DNA from: Terfezia claveryi | Taxonomy: Eukaryota; Ascomycota; Pezizomycetes; Pezizales; Pezizaceae | Direction: 5' to 3' | Assembly (NCBI GenBank): GCA_015179025.1 | Contig: WHUX01000739.1 | Location: forward strand, 1-12,322 | DNA length: 12,322 nucleotides | Shown: in pieces, positions 1 through 9,171 of the stretch | How the letters are laid out: each line of letters starts with the position of its first letter | Position numbering within the stretch: position 1 is the first letter of the stretch | Made by a program: the position numbers and the translations under genes | Notes under the pieces: generated by a model | Database searches by the model: none | What the model was told of the DNA's origin: nothing | What the model saw: the letters and a program-made list of their open reading frames with translations, nothing else

Positions 1-550
1 CAAATGCTCTCAAAATGTGAATAAATAGGCCTCTCTTCCCTACTGCCCTTCCAAATCTATTATCGCCAACTCCCAGGAATACAATAGCCACGAACTTGCA
101 CTACTAGCCCCATACTCCAACATGTCTCTAACTCCAAGTGTGCCTGTACGTCAATCGAGCCCAATAGTTTCTACTCTCACCAGAATATTAGGCGGGACAG
201 CTTTCTAGTGGGAAGCCGAACAATCTGCACTATTTGATGTATGGTGGGAAACAACTGAGTGGGCATGCAAGCTCCGTGACAATCTGGCTAAAGATCTAAG
301 AAGTAATAATATTAACCCACCCCGATGGGATTCTAAGCTCCGAACAGCAGCGCACTGGGCCCAATTCGGACAAGGGGCTAAGATTCACAGTGGTGAGCCA
401 TTTATATTTTGCTTCGCTTGCAAGGGTACCTTGCAACACCCTAGTGCATTTAATATAGGTACGACACATATGAGAACTCATCTCAGCTCAGGCAGGTGCC
501 GCTCTGCTAGTGGGCGAAAGAATCAGGACATTTCAACCCTATTTGGGAAG

Positions 551-609
551 GTAATTATATAATTCGTACCTACCTGCAATAATTGGGCATAGGCTCACGT
601 TACAAGTAG
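551..609 (+). other. Putative spliceosomal intron 1 of the hAT pseudogene
   Basis: The donor is GTAATT at 551, directly after a complete codon. The acceptor AAGTAG ending at 609 restores the exon 2 frame and gives a 59-bp intron, typical of fungi. A second AG ending at 622 has a better TAAC branch-like sequence but would need an indel to stay in frame, so the 3' border is uncertain. Confidence 0.6.
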
Positions 610-1329
610 ATAACAGCTGTAGTTGCACAATCCCCCGAATTGCAATTCAGTGATGATTGCTTCAAATATGAACTCATGAAAACTGTAATTGGTGCAAACT
701 TACCTTTCCAAACCATCGAACATCCGCAGTTCCAGCATCTCCTGAAATTTCTTAGATCTGGGATTAATATTCCCTGTGCGACAACACTTCACCAGAGCAT
801 ACATCACTATGCTACTGAAGTTCAACAGAAGCTTCAAAAAAGCCTTCCGGAAGATACATTCCTCCACCTCGCTACAGACTGTTGGACTTCTCCGAACAAG
901 TTAGCGTTCATGGGCACAACACTCCATTATAGAGACCAGGATTGGCAGCTGTGCCAACATACAATTGGATTCCAGTACCTAGGTGGGGAAGCTCATAATG
1001 CTATGCACTTGGGTAATCAGCTAGGGAATTTAATTCGGGAATATGGCATTTCGAACCGAGTCTTGGCCATCGTTTCGGACAATGCGAGTATCAATGTGGC
1101 ATTGGATAAGCATTTACAAGCCAATGTATTCGGTGCTAAATGGGACCCCCAGCAATACCGACTTCCCTGCCTCGCACATGTGATTGCGCTAGTAAGCAAC
1201 CAGTTTATGAAAGAACTCAGGTCGAACCCAGATAATGATGATACTGCCTCGTCCACCCCTGCTATTGAGTCTTCAATTAGAGCACTGCAGATTTATGCTC
1301 CAAGTACATTCGCACGATCTGTTTGCAAA

Positions 1330-1451
1330 GTAAGTCATCTTCTGAGCTGCTCAATAAAGATGTCACGGAATGGTGGACATGTCACGGAATGGCGGACATG
1401 TCACGAAAGGCTAATACACGTCACGGAATCCTATTGCTAACATTTGTCTAG
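1330..1451 (+). other. Putative intron 2 of the hAT pseudogene, enlarged by a minisatellite
   Basis: The donor is GTAAGT at 1330. A branch-like GCTAAC sits near 1436-1441 and the acceptor is TCTAG ending at 1451. Both borders fall on codon boundaries and the hAT protein reads straight across (VCK then VQELCKAIV). At 122 bp it is about twice the length of the other small introns here. The extra length is the 19-bp repeat array listed separately. Confidence 0.82.
1361..1430 (+). repeat. 19-bp minisatellite inside hAT intron 2
   Basis: Tandem units start TGTCACGGAATGGYGGACA at 1361 and 1380. Diverged units follow at 1399 (TGTCACGAAAGG) and about 1418 (CGTCACGGAAT). The TGTCACGGA core and the 19-bp period are the same as in the array at 3671-3793, read on the opposite strand. 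Confidence 0.85.
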
Positions 1452-2077
1452 GTTCAAGAGCTCTGTAAGGCTATAGTAGCCAGCCCACAACGCCTGGCAC
1501 AATTCAAGGAACTCCAAACTGATTCCCGTGCGCCCATGGGGCTCATCCAGGACGTCAAAACTCGCTAGAACTCAACCTTTGAAATGCTTACTCGAGCGTT
1601 GAGGCTCCAGTGCTACATTGAGCAACAGATCGCTCTATCTATGACAGAGAGCAAGTACTCAGAGTTATGGTTGAGTCAAGAAGAGTGGAACCAAGTTTAG
1701 GAGGCTACTATTTTCCTGAAACCTTTATTAGATTACACTCATGCTATCTCTTCAGGGCAGCATACGACCATACAGAATGCGTTCTTTATCTACAAAGACA
1801 TCTTCGACCACATAGAAAAACAGCGGAAACGTATATGCAAACTTCCAGCTAATCCTACCTGGGCTCGAGGGTTTCTCTCCGCGACAAAAGCATGTCAGCA
1901 AATCTTCAAGAAGTATTATTCTAGGACCCAAAAAGAATCTCTCATCTACAACCTTGCAACCATCCTTGATCTGTCTAAGAAATTATCCTTGTATAACGAC
2001 TGGGGAAATCTCAATGTCCAAGATCCAAGTGGTATACAGCAGAATGGGGACTATATTTCATACAAGGAGTATTACAA

Positions 2078-2218
2078 GTACATATAAATTCCATTAGCAC
2101 ATGACTAGTTTGGCCCATGTATTTTTCATGACACCATTTTCCATGACACCATTTTCCGTGACAGGAGACCATCCGTGATATACAAAAAAACATAATTCTT
2201 ACCAAATTCGCTTCTTAG
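2078..2218 (+). other. Putative intron 3 of the hAT pseudogene, enlarged by a minisatellite
   Basis: The donor is GTACAT at 2078 and the acceptor CTTCTTAG ends at 2218, after a pyrimidine-rich stretch and a CTTACC sequence. The split Lys codon (AA + A) keeps exons 3 and 4 in frame (YYK then VQFEDYF). It is 141 bp long and carries a second short array of the TGTCACGG-type repeat. Confidence 0.75.
2122..2180 (-). repeat. Short TGTCAYGGA-type repeat array inside hAT intron 3
   Basis: On the + strand the units read TTCATGACACCATT, TTCCATGACACCATT, TTCCGTGACAGGAG, then CCATCCGTGAT. On the minus strand this is a series of TGTCAYGGAAAATGGTG-like units of about 17-18 bp. The core matches the arrays at 1361 and 3671, but this one is in the opposite orientation to the intron 2 array. 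Confidence 0.75.
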
Positions 2219-3109
2219 AGTTCAGTTCGAAGATTATTTTGAACATAATTACGCCAAGTAAACACCAGAAGCCCAGGTTCATAACATACAAGTGGATGAT
2301 GAAGAACAATCCTATATAATGCTTGACTACAAGAGCGTACCACAAGCCAATCGGAGGATGTGCCAGAAATCAAGAGATACCTAGTGAATCCTGTAACAAC
2401 ACTGAATGAGAAATGCCCTCTATCCTGGTGGAAGGTGCATGCTAATGAATATCCCATGCTGGCATAAATGGCAAGGGACATATTGAGCATTCCACTTACA
2501 TCTGTCCCAGTAGAGCGAATATTCAGCAGTGCTCGAGATATTTTGCCGTACCGATACAACAGAATGTGTCACCAGATGATAACTGCGCTGATGTTGACCA
2601 AATCGTGGGATGCTGTACACGCGAAATACGGAACCCCAGAGGCACAAATTAGACCAGCACATATAGAAGAAGGCATAGCTGATTTGGATGAAGGTGAGGT
2701 AATGCTGAAGAAACAAGCCCTCAGCTATGATGCAGACTTCCTCCGCCGCATGGTAGCACAGTTCCTAGATACCGTTCAGGGACAGACGGATACGGATTCA
2801 GATACAGATTGTGACACGGAAGTAGCTGGGAGCTGGGTAATGGACGAGTACCTCCTAAATGACCTGGCAGATTTAGCGTCCGAGAATGCCAGCCCATCGC
2901 ATAGTTTCATGGAAGATTCTACCTCTGGCATGTCCAACTCATTCCATCGAAGTCTATTGTGTGGGCAAGCAGCAATACCATCTCCTTCAACTCCGCATCG
3001 AAGCGCCCGAAAGCGCCGTTTATCACTGTCTGTGAGTCTGACGCCGTCGATGGCAAGCAGGTTTCAGAAGAAACTGCGACCTACGCAGCGTAGAAACTAC
3101 AAAGTATGA

Positions 3110-3670
3110 GTGGGTAGGGGTGTTGATGGCATGTGAGGTATACTAGTAGGTAAGTATTAGTGCAGGTTCTAGGAAAAATTTCTTTTCTATGTTGGGAGTA
3201 CTTTCTTCATTTAGGTTTGCTATTTTAGTTGTTATATAGGACAGCTGGAGTTTTGAGGATTTCATGGGCAACATTTCTTTATCTATATCTGTTGGGAGTT
3301 ACTTTTTGATTCAGTTTGCTTTCTTTTTGATGGTATGTGGGAGGGCCGGTTTTGTGTGAGAGGGCGGTATAAGCAGGATCGGAGAATTACTTTACCTCAA
3401 TTTTGGAATATTGAGATTTGTTTAGACATGAGTATTGGGAATTTGTTGGTTAGTTTAGGTTTCTATGTTTGCAGAATTAAAGCGATTCGTTTTATGAGAA
3501 TCAGAGTGTGCAGAAATTGATGAGGTATCAACGAATGTAATTCATATTGGCACGCAAGGCAGGGTAAGATTATACAGGAGAACGACGGAGGAATGGACAG
3601 AAGGTTAGCTACTAGTAGAACGCAGTTGAGAAATGGTGGTAAGGATTGAGCGGGAAGGAAAAGTTCAAGT
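3110..3670. other. Non-coding 3' flank of the hAT gene
   Basis: No convincing gene is visible. The stretch is T-rich with runs such as TTTCTTTT and several TTTAGGTTT-like words. The 61-codon frame at 3335-3520 has no recognisable motif and is probably chance. It presumably belongs to the hAT element's 3' untranslated and subterminal sequence. Confidence 0.5.
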
Positions 3671-3793
3671 CTATGACAGGAAGAGGAATCCGTGACAGGC
3701 GAGGCAATCTGTGACAGGAGGACAGATCCGTGACAGGAGGACGGATCCGTGACAGGAGGACGGATCCATGATAGGAGGAGCGATCCGTGACAG
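3671..3793 (-). repeat. 19-bp minisatellite, about 6.5 copies
   Basis: The + strand unit is ATCCGTGACAGGAGGACGG. Units begin at 3688, 3707, 3726, 3745, 3764 and 3783 (partial), preceded by a diverged copy at about 3671. The units at 3726 and 3745 are identical; the outer ones carry substitutions such as CCATGATAGG at 3766. The minus-strand core TGTCACGGAT links this array to those in the two hAT introns. Confidence 0.95.
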
Positions 3794-3850
3794 ATAATAG
3801 AGAAAACATGAAACCAAGACCGAGGTGAAACATAGGTGACTAATTCTTGG

Positions 3851-3975
3851 CGAGGACTCGGTCGATCACCGAGTAGTCGCCGAGTTGGCGGCGAGTTGGC
3901 TTCGGAAGAATGGGCGTCGGTGCGAGTCGGTACCGAGTAGGAAAAATAGTAGTAGAACTCGCCTCAACTCGAGCC
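3851..3975. repeat. CGAGT-rich inverted-repeat cluster, possible hAT right terminal region
   Basis: This is a locally GC-rich patch with repeated CGAGT/ACTCG words. It includes a perfect 7-bp hairpin, ACTCGGT (3856-3862) with loop CGATC and ACCGAGT (3868-3874), then CGAGTTGG twice, a GAGTCGGTACCGAGT palindrome near 3929 and ACTCGCCTCAACTCGAG near 3956. Clusters of such motifs are common in subterminal regions of hAT elements, where transposase binds. The assignment is inference, because the left end of the element lies outside the window. Confidence 0.4.
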
Positions 3976-3980
3976 AATGT

Positions 3981-4684
3981 GTACACTAGCTATGAGCAGC
4001 AATGATAAGAGCATCTTTCTCATTTTGGCTTGCTGCCAGTGAGGCCCAACTTCGGATTAAATGTTGGACACAATAGTCCTTGACAGCATTGTGCCATGAT
4101 ATGTAGTTGGCATCTCCAGTGTCCTACCCCAAGTCAGTCTTCGAGTTCTGAATTAGGTTCTTTGAAGTAACCATTTTGGTTGAATATGGGTCATGTTAGT
4201 CTAGTCTGGGTTAGTCTGGTTGTCCTCCTCATGCATCGGGTGTGAGTTTGGCTAAATAGAGAATTACTTTATATGGAAATGTGCCTAAATAAGATCTTGG
4301 TGTTGCACTCAATGCAAAGGTGGCTATTGTTTAAGTGGTTTCAGTATGTAGATTAGGAATAATGATTCACTTTGACTCGACGGGGTACATCGGGTCTTTT
4401 ATATACTACATGGGCAAAGGCCTTCGTTTGAGCTTTGAAATCATAACTGTTTGAGGTTAAACTTCAAAACGGATAGAAAGTAATGCATGTGCTGGGTCAT
4501 GTCTGAACCCGATGGCACTAGCCCACTCCAGAACAAGCTTGGTCTACAAGCATACTAGGGTAGTATATACAACACGGCAATATGCACACAGGAGCAACCT
4601 TAAGTTTGCTTCAAATATTAATAGATTCCGAGATTACTACACTAATGTTGTACATATAGCTTTATTGTTACTTATTTTGTATAA
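3981..4684. other. Non-coding stretch between elements
   Basis: No gene is supported. The sequence is moderately AT-rich without long frames that match a known family. The frame at 4512-4706 has low-complexity hydrophobic content at its end and no motif. The stretch may be host intergenic DNA or the flanks of either neighbouring transposon. Confidence 0.45.
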
Positions 4685-4800
4685 TAAGTTATGGTGTAGT
4701 GGTTAGGGATCGAGTTAACATTGAGCTTATCTAGGTGACTAGTAAGACACAGGTTCAATTCTTCTTTAGTTTTTTACTTTTTAATTTTTATTGGTTCGCC
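4685..4800 (+). repeat. tRNA-like promoter remnant, possible SINE
   Basis: TGGTGTAGTGG at 4692-4702 fits the RNA polymerase III A-box consensus at every fixed position. GGTTCAATTC at 4752-4761 fits the B box (GWTCRANNC). The 49-bp gap between them is in the workable range. The T-stem flanks (CACAG / TCTTC) do not pair and no acceptor stem is visible, so it is not a functional tRNA. A T-rich stretch follows (4766-4792), as in some SINE tails. It could also be an ancient tRNA copy or chance. Confidence 0.35.
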
Positions 4801-4816
4801 AAGGAACTCATAATTA

Positions 4817-4834
4817 TACAGTCGTCCGACTGTA
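4817..4834. repeat. Perfect 8-bp inverted repeat
   Basis: TACAGTCG (4817-4824) and CGACTGTA (4827-4834) form a perfect palindrome around a 2-base centre. It lies 126 bp upstream of the Plavaka-type start codon. Its function is unknown; it could be a transcription-factor or transposase site, or chance. Confidence 0.45.
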
Positions 4835-5913
4835 CCAGGCAAACCTTCGACGAGCTTAGCAGAACACTTAAACAATATCACTTCATAAAATCACTTCAAA
4901 CTTTACTTTTTACCCACTCACCAATTGCGAAACTACCCCACAGATACCCAACTTCCAAAATGAACAGCAACAAAACCCGTTGTCCATGGTGCAATAGTAT
5001 GTATGCTTCTTGGGAGCATATGCTAATCATATTGAGAACAATCATCCAGATAAATATAAAACATTCACTCCTCATGCTCGTCGGCAAAACAATGTTCCAC
5101 AGTATATAGAGACCTATATAGAACAATCAAGCCCCATATTGACCTACGAAGGTGAAGCTTCTCCTCGAAGCATTATAGGTATTGATCATGCTGATGCTAG
5201 ATGGTGAAGGTTCTGGCGGAAGGATTTCAAATAATGATGAGGATGAGGATGACTTTGGTCAAGATATTGATGGGGATGACCTCGGCCGAATACAACAACT
5301 CTACGGAGATTTCCAGCCCATGAAACATGACGAAATTGATGATCTGGCAAATGACTTGGACACAGAACTAATTCAGGAATCCACCAATTCCCCCCCTGAC
5401 ACCAAAGCATATAAAACTGACCAGATTTGGCAGTTGCCAGCTAGATATCAAGCAGGCCAACCACTCCAAGATTTTCCATTCTTGGCATAACGATCACCAG
5501 GATACAATCATCTTCATCCCTTCTATAATGCCCGTAATTTCAAGCTGGCCCAGTTTTTTACTTTCAGAAAGGTGTCCCTAACTAAGATTGATGATTTTTT
5601 TCAGGAGAACATCTTGCCAAGGTTACCTGCCGACCCCCCGACGTCTGGTATCTTCTTTAAATCGGGGCACACATTCACCAGACAAACCGACAAAATGATT
5701 ACCAATCCTGGGTAGGCAACAGGATCGGTTCAATATGCTGAGCATCCCAAGGCTGATTTCTACTATCGCAACATAATAGATTGTATCAAATATCTATTGC
5801 GGTAGCGAGCCTTTGTGAAACATATGCTCTGGGAACTGGTAAAGTTGTTCAACTCGGATAATGAGAGAATATATTCCGAGCTAAATACAGGAACATAGTA
5901 GTGGGATCAACAG

Positions 5914-5966
5914 GTATGCACCCTAATTAAATTACCCTACTATGCCTGCTTGCTTACATCTTCCAG
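5914..5966 (+). other. Intron in the Plavaka-type pseudogene
   Basis: The 53-bp intron has donor CAG|GTATGC and acceptor TTCCAG ending at 5966, with a CTAAT and a GCTTAC branch-like sequence inside. It sits on a codon boundary and joins WDQQ to KQVPVGC, which matches the continuous order of the family (tryptophan/glutamine segment followed by the proline-rich strand before the first catalytic Asp). Confidence 0.9.
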
Positions 5967-6723
5967 AAGCAAGTTCCTGTCGGGTGTATGGTGGTCCCGA
6001 TCCTTTTGGCGTTAGATCAAACCCATCTCACCAACTTCTCTGAGGATAAGAAGTTATGGCTGATGTATATAAGTATTGGGAATATCAAATCCATCATTCG
6101 CAATAAACCAACCATGAATGCATGGATTTCTATTGCCCTACTTCCGATCCCCTCGAAACGCCTTGATAGAATTCTCGTGCACCGTGTTGAGGCTTAGGGA
6201 TTGGACGCCCTCCAGGTTATGCATGGGATCCTGAGTTTCATACTCAGTCCCCTGGCTGACGCAAGAATTTAGAATGGGACTGAAATGGTATATTGTAATG
6301 AAAAGGTACGCAACTACATGCCTAGGCTATCTGCCTGGTTGGCAGAACATATAGAGAATGTCATGATAGATGGCATTCTTTTCAACAGATACCCGGTCTG
6401 CATTGCCCCTCCCAACGAATTTGGGGATTTTCCGGACACACCATACAATACACGGCAACACTCCCAGTATGCCACTGCATACCACAAATCCAACCTGCAC
6501 GTACTTGAATCCAATGGTATTAAGAGGATCAACAATACCCTTTGGCATCTCCTCAACCTTGAACCTCATATACTTTTTCGCAGGGATACCTTGCATACAC
6601 TTCTCTTGAGGATGCTTACTCACGTAATGAAGTGGATCCAGGAATTCCTGGATCACATTGGACGTCTTATGGTGTTCAATTACATATGGTCTCAATTACT
6701 ACCCTTCCCAGAGTTTACTAGGC

Positions 6724-6728
6724 CAAAC
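6724..6728. repeat. Candidate left target-site duplication of the outer LTR (CAAAC)
   Basis: These are the five bases immediately before the LTR's TG start, inside the Plavaka-type reading frame. Ty3/gypsy integrases usually make 5-bp duplications. The matching right copy would lie outside the window. Confidence 0.4.
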
Positions 6729-8004
6729 TGTCACGGGGTGACATCCAGCCCTACCAAAGGTACTTGGGCCCTTATAGAACGACTCTAGAATCTACATGAA
6801 CTCTAGGTACACTCTTAACAGTGTGGTGCAAACGTTTCTAATACTTATCTATAAGAGTTAAGTATATGAAACGGGTATGAATGTAGGAGTAGTTTATAAT
6901 CATCCTAGATAGTTTAGACACTTATGGAACGCCTATAAACTCTTGAGGGAGCTACGGTTCAAGTTTCATAAGAATCCGATTAATGGTTCAATAGTTATAC
7001 TCAGATTAATATGCTGACTATATGCATATATATGCTAGCTATATATTGGCTATTACCCTGAAGTCCTGGCATTACCCTGAATATTGAATTATTACCTTGA
7101 ACTGCAGGAAAATAATTCGGTAAAAATAAATACAAAAATGAAGCCATGAGGGCACACTTTAGACCAAAGTGCGTCCGGTGACACTATAAGGGAGTGCGCC
7201 CAGGATAGAGGCCAAAGGTAGGGCCAAAACATAAGGTTCTCCAAATTTAACGTTTCAAGGTTCTATCTAAGCCTACTCTTTGTCCTAATTCCATTTCTGC
7301 AACCCTTTTTATGATCGGAGTTAAACTAATGGAGATATAACACTTTTAATATGTTAATATAGGTCCACTAGGAGGTTTACTAATTATTGGTAATAACTCT
7401 GTAAATAATTTGGGTATTGAGATAAACAAAGATTCTATAATCTTCTATGCGTTGATACCTTTCCAATGGTAATCTACTTGTGACCCACGGTTCTCTATTC
7501 TTAGAGTTATATGCAGTTGAAAATTATTTTCAATAGAGACTAGACACTATTAAATGAATATTGCCGGAAACATAATTATAGGCCTTTGGATATTGTCGGA
7601 TGGTAATTCGATAGTATCGAGGATTAGTAACGTATTTGAAATTGAATTTAGTTGTCTCGGATAAGAATTCTTTAATAGGATAAGCGAGTTATAAGTAAAG
7701 TATATATAATATGTAGACATAGAAATATTCTCTACGTTTGGGTTAGTAACCAGTAACAACGAGTGCAGATAGCAACTGCATTAACAAAGGTGTGGATGGC
7801 ATAACACTTAGGAAGAAATTCCAAGGTAACAGGTAGGCCCGTGTTTTTATAAAATATTTTTATAATAAGAATATCTACGAATACCACGGGATATAAATAG
7901 TGCAAGTAATTCCAGTTGAATTCATTCTACCACCAGCGAGTATTCGAAAGCAAGAGCACCTTGAGTACACGAAGCCTACAAAATTCTAAGTCTTGAGTTA
8001 ACTT
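6729..8004 (+). mobile_element. LTR copy 1, truncated at its 3' side (outer, older)
   Basis: It starts TGTCACGGGGTGACA and aligns along its length to 8005-9276, with about 7% differences by eye plus small indels. It lacks the last ~189 bp of the LTR (the part from TACGTTTAAG to CCCCGTGACA) and stops exactly where the second LTR begins. It interrupts the Plavaka-type gene. It shares the TATAAATA box (7892-7899) and the internal ATTACCCTGAA repeats. Most transition differences show A/T here and G/C in copy 2, so this copy looks more decayed. It is probably a solo LTR or the 5' LTR of an element split by the downstream insertion. Confidence 0.85.
8000..8004. repeat. Candidate target-site duplication of the inner element (AACTT)
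   Basis: These five bases of copy 1 lie immediately before the TG of the complete LTR. In the uninterrupted LTR the same AACTT (9272-9276) is followed by TACGTTTAAG. If the inner element inserted here, AACTT then TACGTTTAAG should occur right after its 3' LTR, outside the window. Confidence 0.5.
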
Positions 8005-8325
8005 TGTCACGGGGTGACATCCAGCCCTACCAAAGGTACTTGGGCCCTTATAGAACGACCCTAGAATCTATATGAACTCTAGGTACACTCTTAGCAGTGT
8101 GGTACAAACGTTTCTAATACTTATCTATAAGAGTTAAGTATATGAAACGGGTATGAACCTCGGAATAGTTTATAATCATCCTAGATGGTTAAGTCCCTTA
8201 TGAAACGTCCATAGACCCTTGAGGGAGCTACGGTTTAAGTTTCATAAGAATCCGATTAACGGTTCAATAGTTATACTCAGATTAATATGCTAACTATATG
8301 CATATATATGCTAGCTATATTAGCT

Positions 8326-8375
8326 GTTACCCTGAAGTCTTGGCATTACCCTGAATATTGAATTATTACCCTGAA
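8326..8375 (+). repeat. Three spaced ATTACCCTGAA repeats in the LTR
   Basis: RTTACCCTGAA occurs at 8326, 8345 and 8365, that is, every 19-20 bp, about two helical turns. The same three are present in LTR copy 1 at 7052, 7071 and 7091 (the last as ATTACCTTGAA). The regular spacing suggests an upstream binding-site array in the LTR's U3 part. Confidence 0.7.
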
Positions 8376-8422
8376 CTGCAGGAAAATAATTCGGTAAAAA
8401 TAACAAAAAAATGAAGGACCGA

Positions 8423-8474
8423 GGGCGCACTTTAGACCAAAGTGCGTCCGGTGACACTATAAGGGAGTGCGCCC
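8423..8474. repeat. Competing inverted repeats in the LTR
   Basis: CGCACTTT (8426-8433) pairs perfectly with AAAGTGCG (8439-8446) across a 5-base loop. GGGCGCACT (8423-8431) can instead pair with AGTGCGCCC (8466-8474). The two hairpins are mutually exclusive. In LTR copy 1 the left arm is altered (GGGCACACT). Confidence 0.7.
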
Positions 8475-9163
8475 AGGACAGAGGCCAAAGGTAGGGCCAA
8501 AACATAAAGTTCTCCGAATTTAATGTTTTAAGGTTCTATCTAGGCCTACTCTTCGTCCTGATTCCATTTCTGCAATCCTTTTTATGATCGGAGTTAAACT
8601 CATGGAGATATAAGACTTTTAATAAGGTCATATAGGTCCACAAGGAGGTTTACTTATTATTGGTAATAACTCCGTGAATAATTTGGGTATCGCGATAAAC
8701 TAAGATTCTATAATCTTCTATGCGTTGATACTTTTCCAATGGTAATCTACTTGTGACACACGGTTCTCTATTCATAGAGTTATGTGCAGTTGAAAATTAT
8801 TTTCAATGGATACTAGACACTATTAAGTGAATACTGCCGGAAACATAATTAGATGCCTTCGGATATTGTTGGATGGTAATTCGATAGTATCGGGGATTGG
8901 TAACGTATCTGGAATTGAATTTAGTTGTCTCGGATAAGAATTCTTTAATGGGATAAGCGAGCTATAAGCGAAGTACGTATAACATGCAGACATGGAAATA
9001 TTCTCTACGTTTGGGTTAGTAACCTGTGACAACGAGTGCAGATAGAAACTGCATTAACAAAGGTATAGATGGCATAACACTTAGGAAGAAATTCCGAGGT
9101 GACAGGTAGGCCCGCGTTTTATAAAATATTTTTATCATAAGAATATCTACGAACACCGCGGGA

Positions 9164-9171
9164 TATAAATA
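9164..9171 (+). promoter_or_regulatory. TATA box of the LTR promoter
   Basis: TATAAATA lies about 300 bp before the end of the LTR and is conserved in LTR copy 1 (7892-7899). Transcription would start a few tens of bases downstream, giving an R-U5 of roughly 210-270 bp. The exact start cannot be read from sequence. Confidence 0.6.

Larger units (their letters stand above)
122..3109 (+). pseudogene. hAT-family transposase, decayed, four exons
   Basis: This is a relic of a cut-and-paste hAT DNA transposase. The ATG at 122 opens frame 2. Exon 1 (122-550) encodes a BED-type zinc finger with Cys codons at 410 and 419 and His codons at 467 and 479 (C-x2-C...H-x3-H). Exon 2 (about 610-1329) carries the RNase H-like core: TDCWTS with Asp at 877, VSDNAS with Asp at 1078, then the LPCLAHVIAL segment. 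Exon 3 (1452-2077) includes the conserved VKTR-x-NSTFEML stretch. Exon 4 (from 2219) ends in the hAT dimerisation domain (SWWKVHANEYP, ARDILSIPLTSVPVERIFSS, about 2430-2630) and a long acidic then basic tail ending at 3109. In-frame stops lie at 206, 1566 (replacing the conserved Trp), 1698, 2259 and 2465, and a frameshift lies at about 2310-2345. The family call is certain from the motifs. Exon borders are inferred from GT-AG sites and frame. Confidence 0.92.
4960..6728 (+). pseudogene. Plavaka-type (CACTA-like) transposase, 5' part, decayed and interrupted
   Basis: Plavaka transposases are RNase H-fold enzymes of CACTA-related DNA transposons. The ATG at 4960 starts an N-terminal zinc finger (RCPWC in frame 1, HIENNH in frame 0), so a frameshift lies inside the finger at about 5000-5030. 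A second shift at about 5185-5205 returns to frame 1 and an acidic linker (NDEDEDDFGQ). The family core then reads through PFYNARNFKLAQF, RIYSELNTGT, an intron, and PVGCMVVPILLALDQTHLTN with the first catalytic Asp in LDQT. GNIKSIIRNKP and NYMPRLSAWLAEHI follow, then the region matching the family's PDxLHQ block, here degraded (RDTLHTLLLRML). In-frame stops lie at 5488, 5713, 5803, 5896, 5899, 6195 and 6270. The frame ends where an LTR begins at 6729. The family call comes from remembered motif order. Confidence 0.85.

Noticed and set aside
1330..1440. Continuation of the hAT frame past 1329 to the stop at 1438
   Set aside because: This part encodes the repeat array and has no hAT similarity. 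Splicing 1330-1451 restores the family sequence in frame.
2215..2716. Antisense frames of 114 and 98 codons
   Set aside because: They overlap the hAT C-terminal domain, whose sense frame has unmistakable conserved motifs.
3671..3793. CRISPR-like array
   Set aside because: The 19-bp units abut directly without unique spacers, and the context is a eukaryotic transposon. It is a minisatellite.
4692..4765. Functional tRNA gene
   Set aside because: A and B boxes are present but no acceptor stem, anticodon stem or paired T stem can be drawn.
7550..9032. Matching 69-codon antisense frames in both LTR copies (7550-7759 and 8823-9032)
   Set aside because: They are open in both copies only because the DNA is duplicated. 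About 20 of 69 residues differ, far more than the nucleotide divergence would give under protein selection, so there is no sign of a kept protein.
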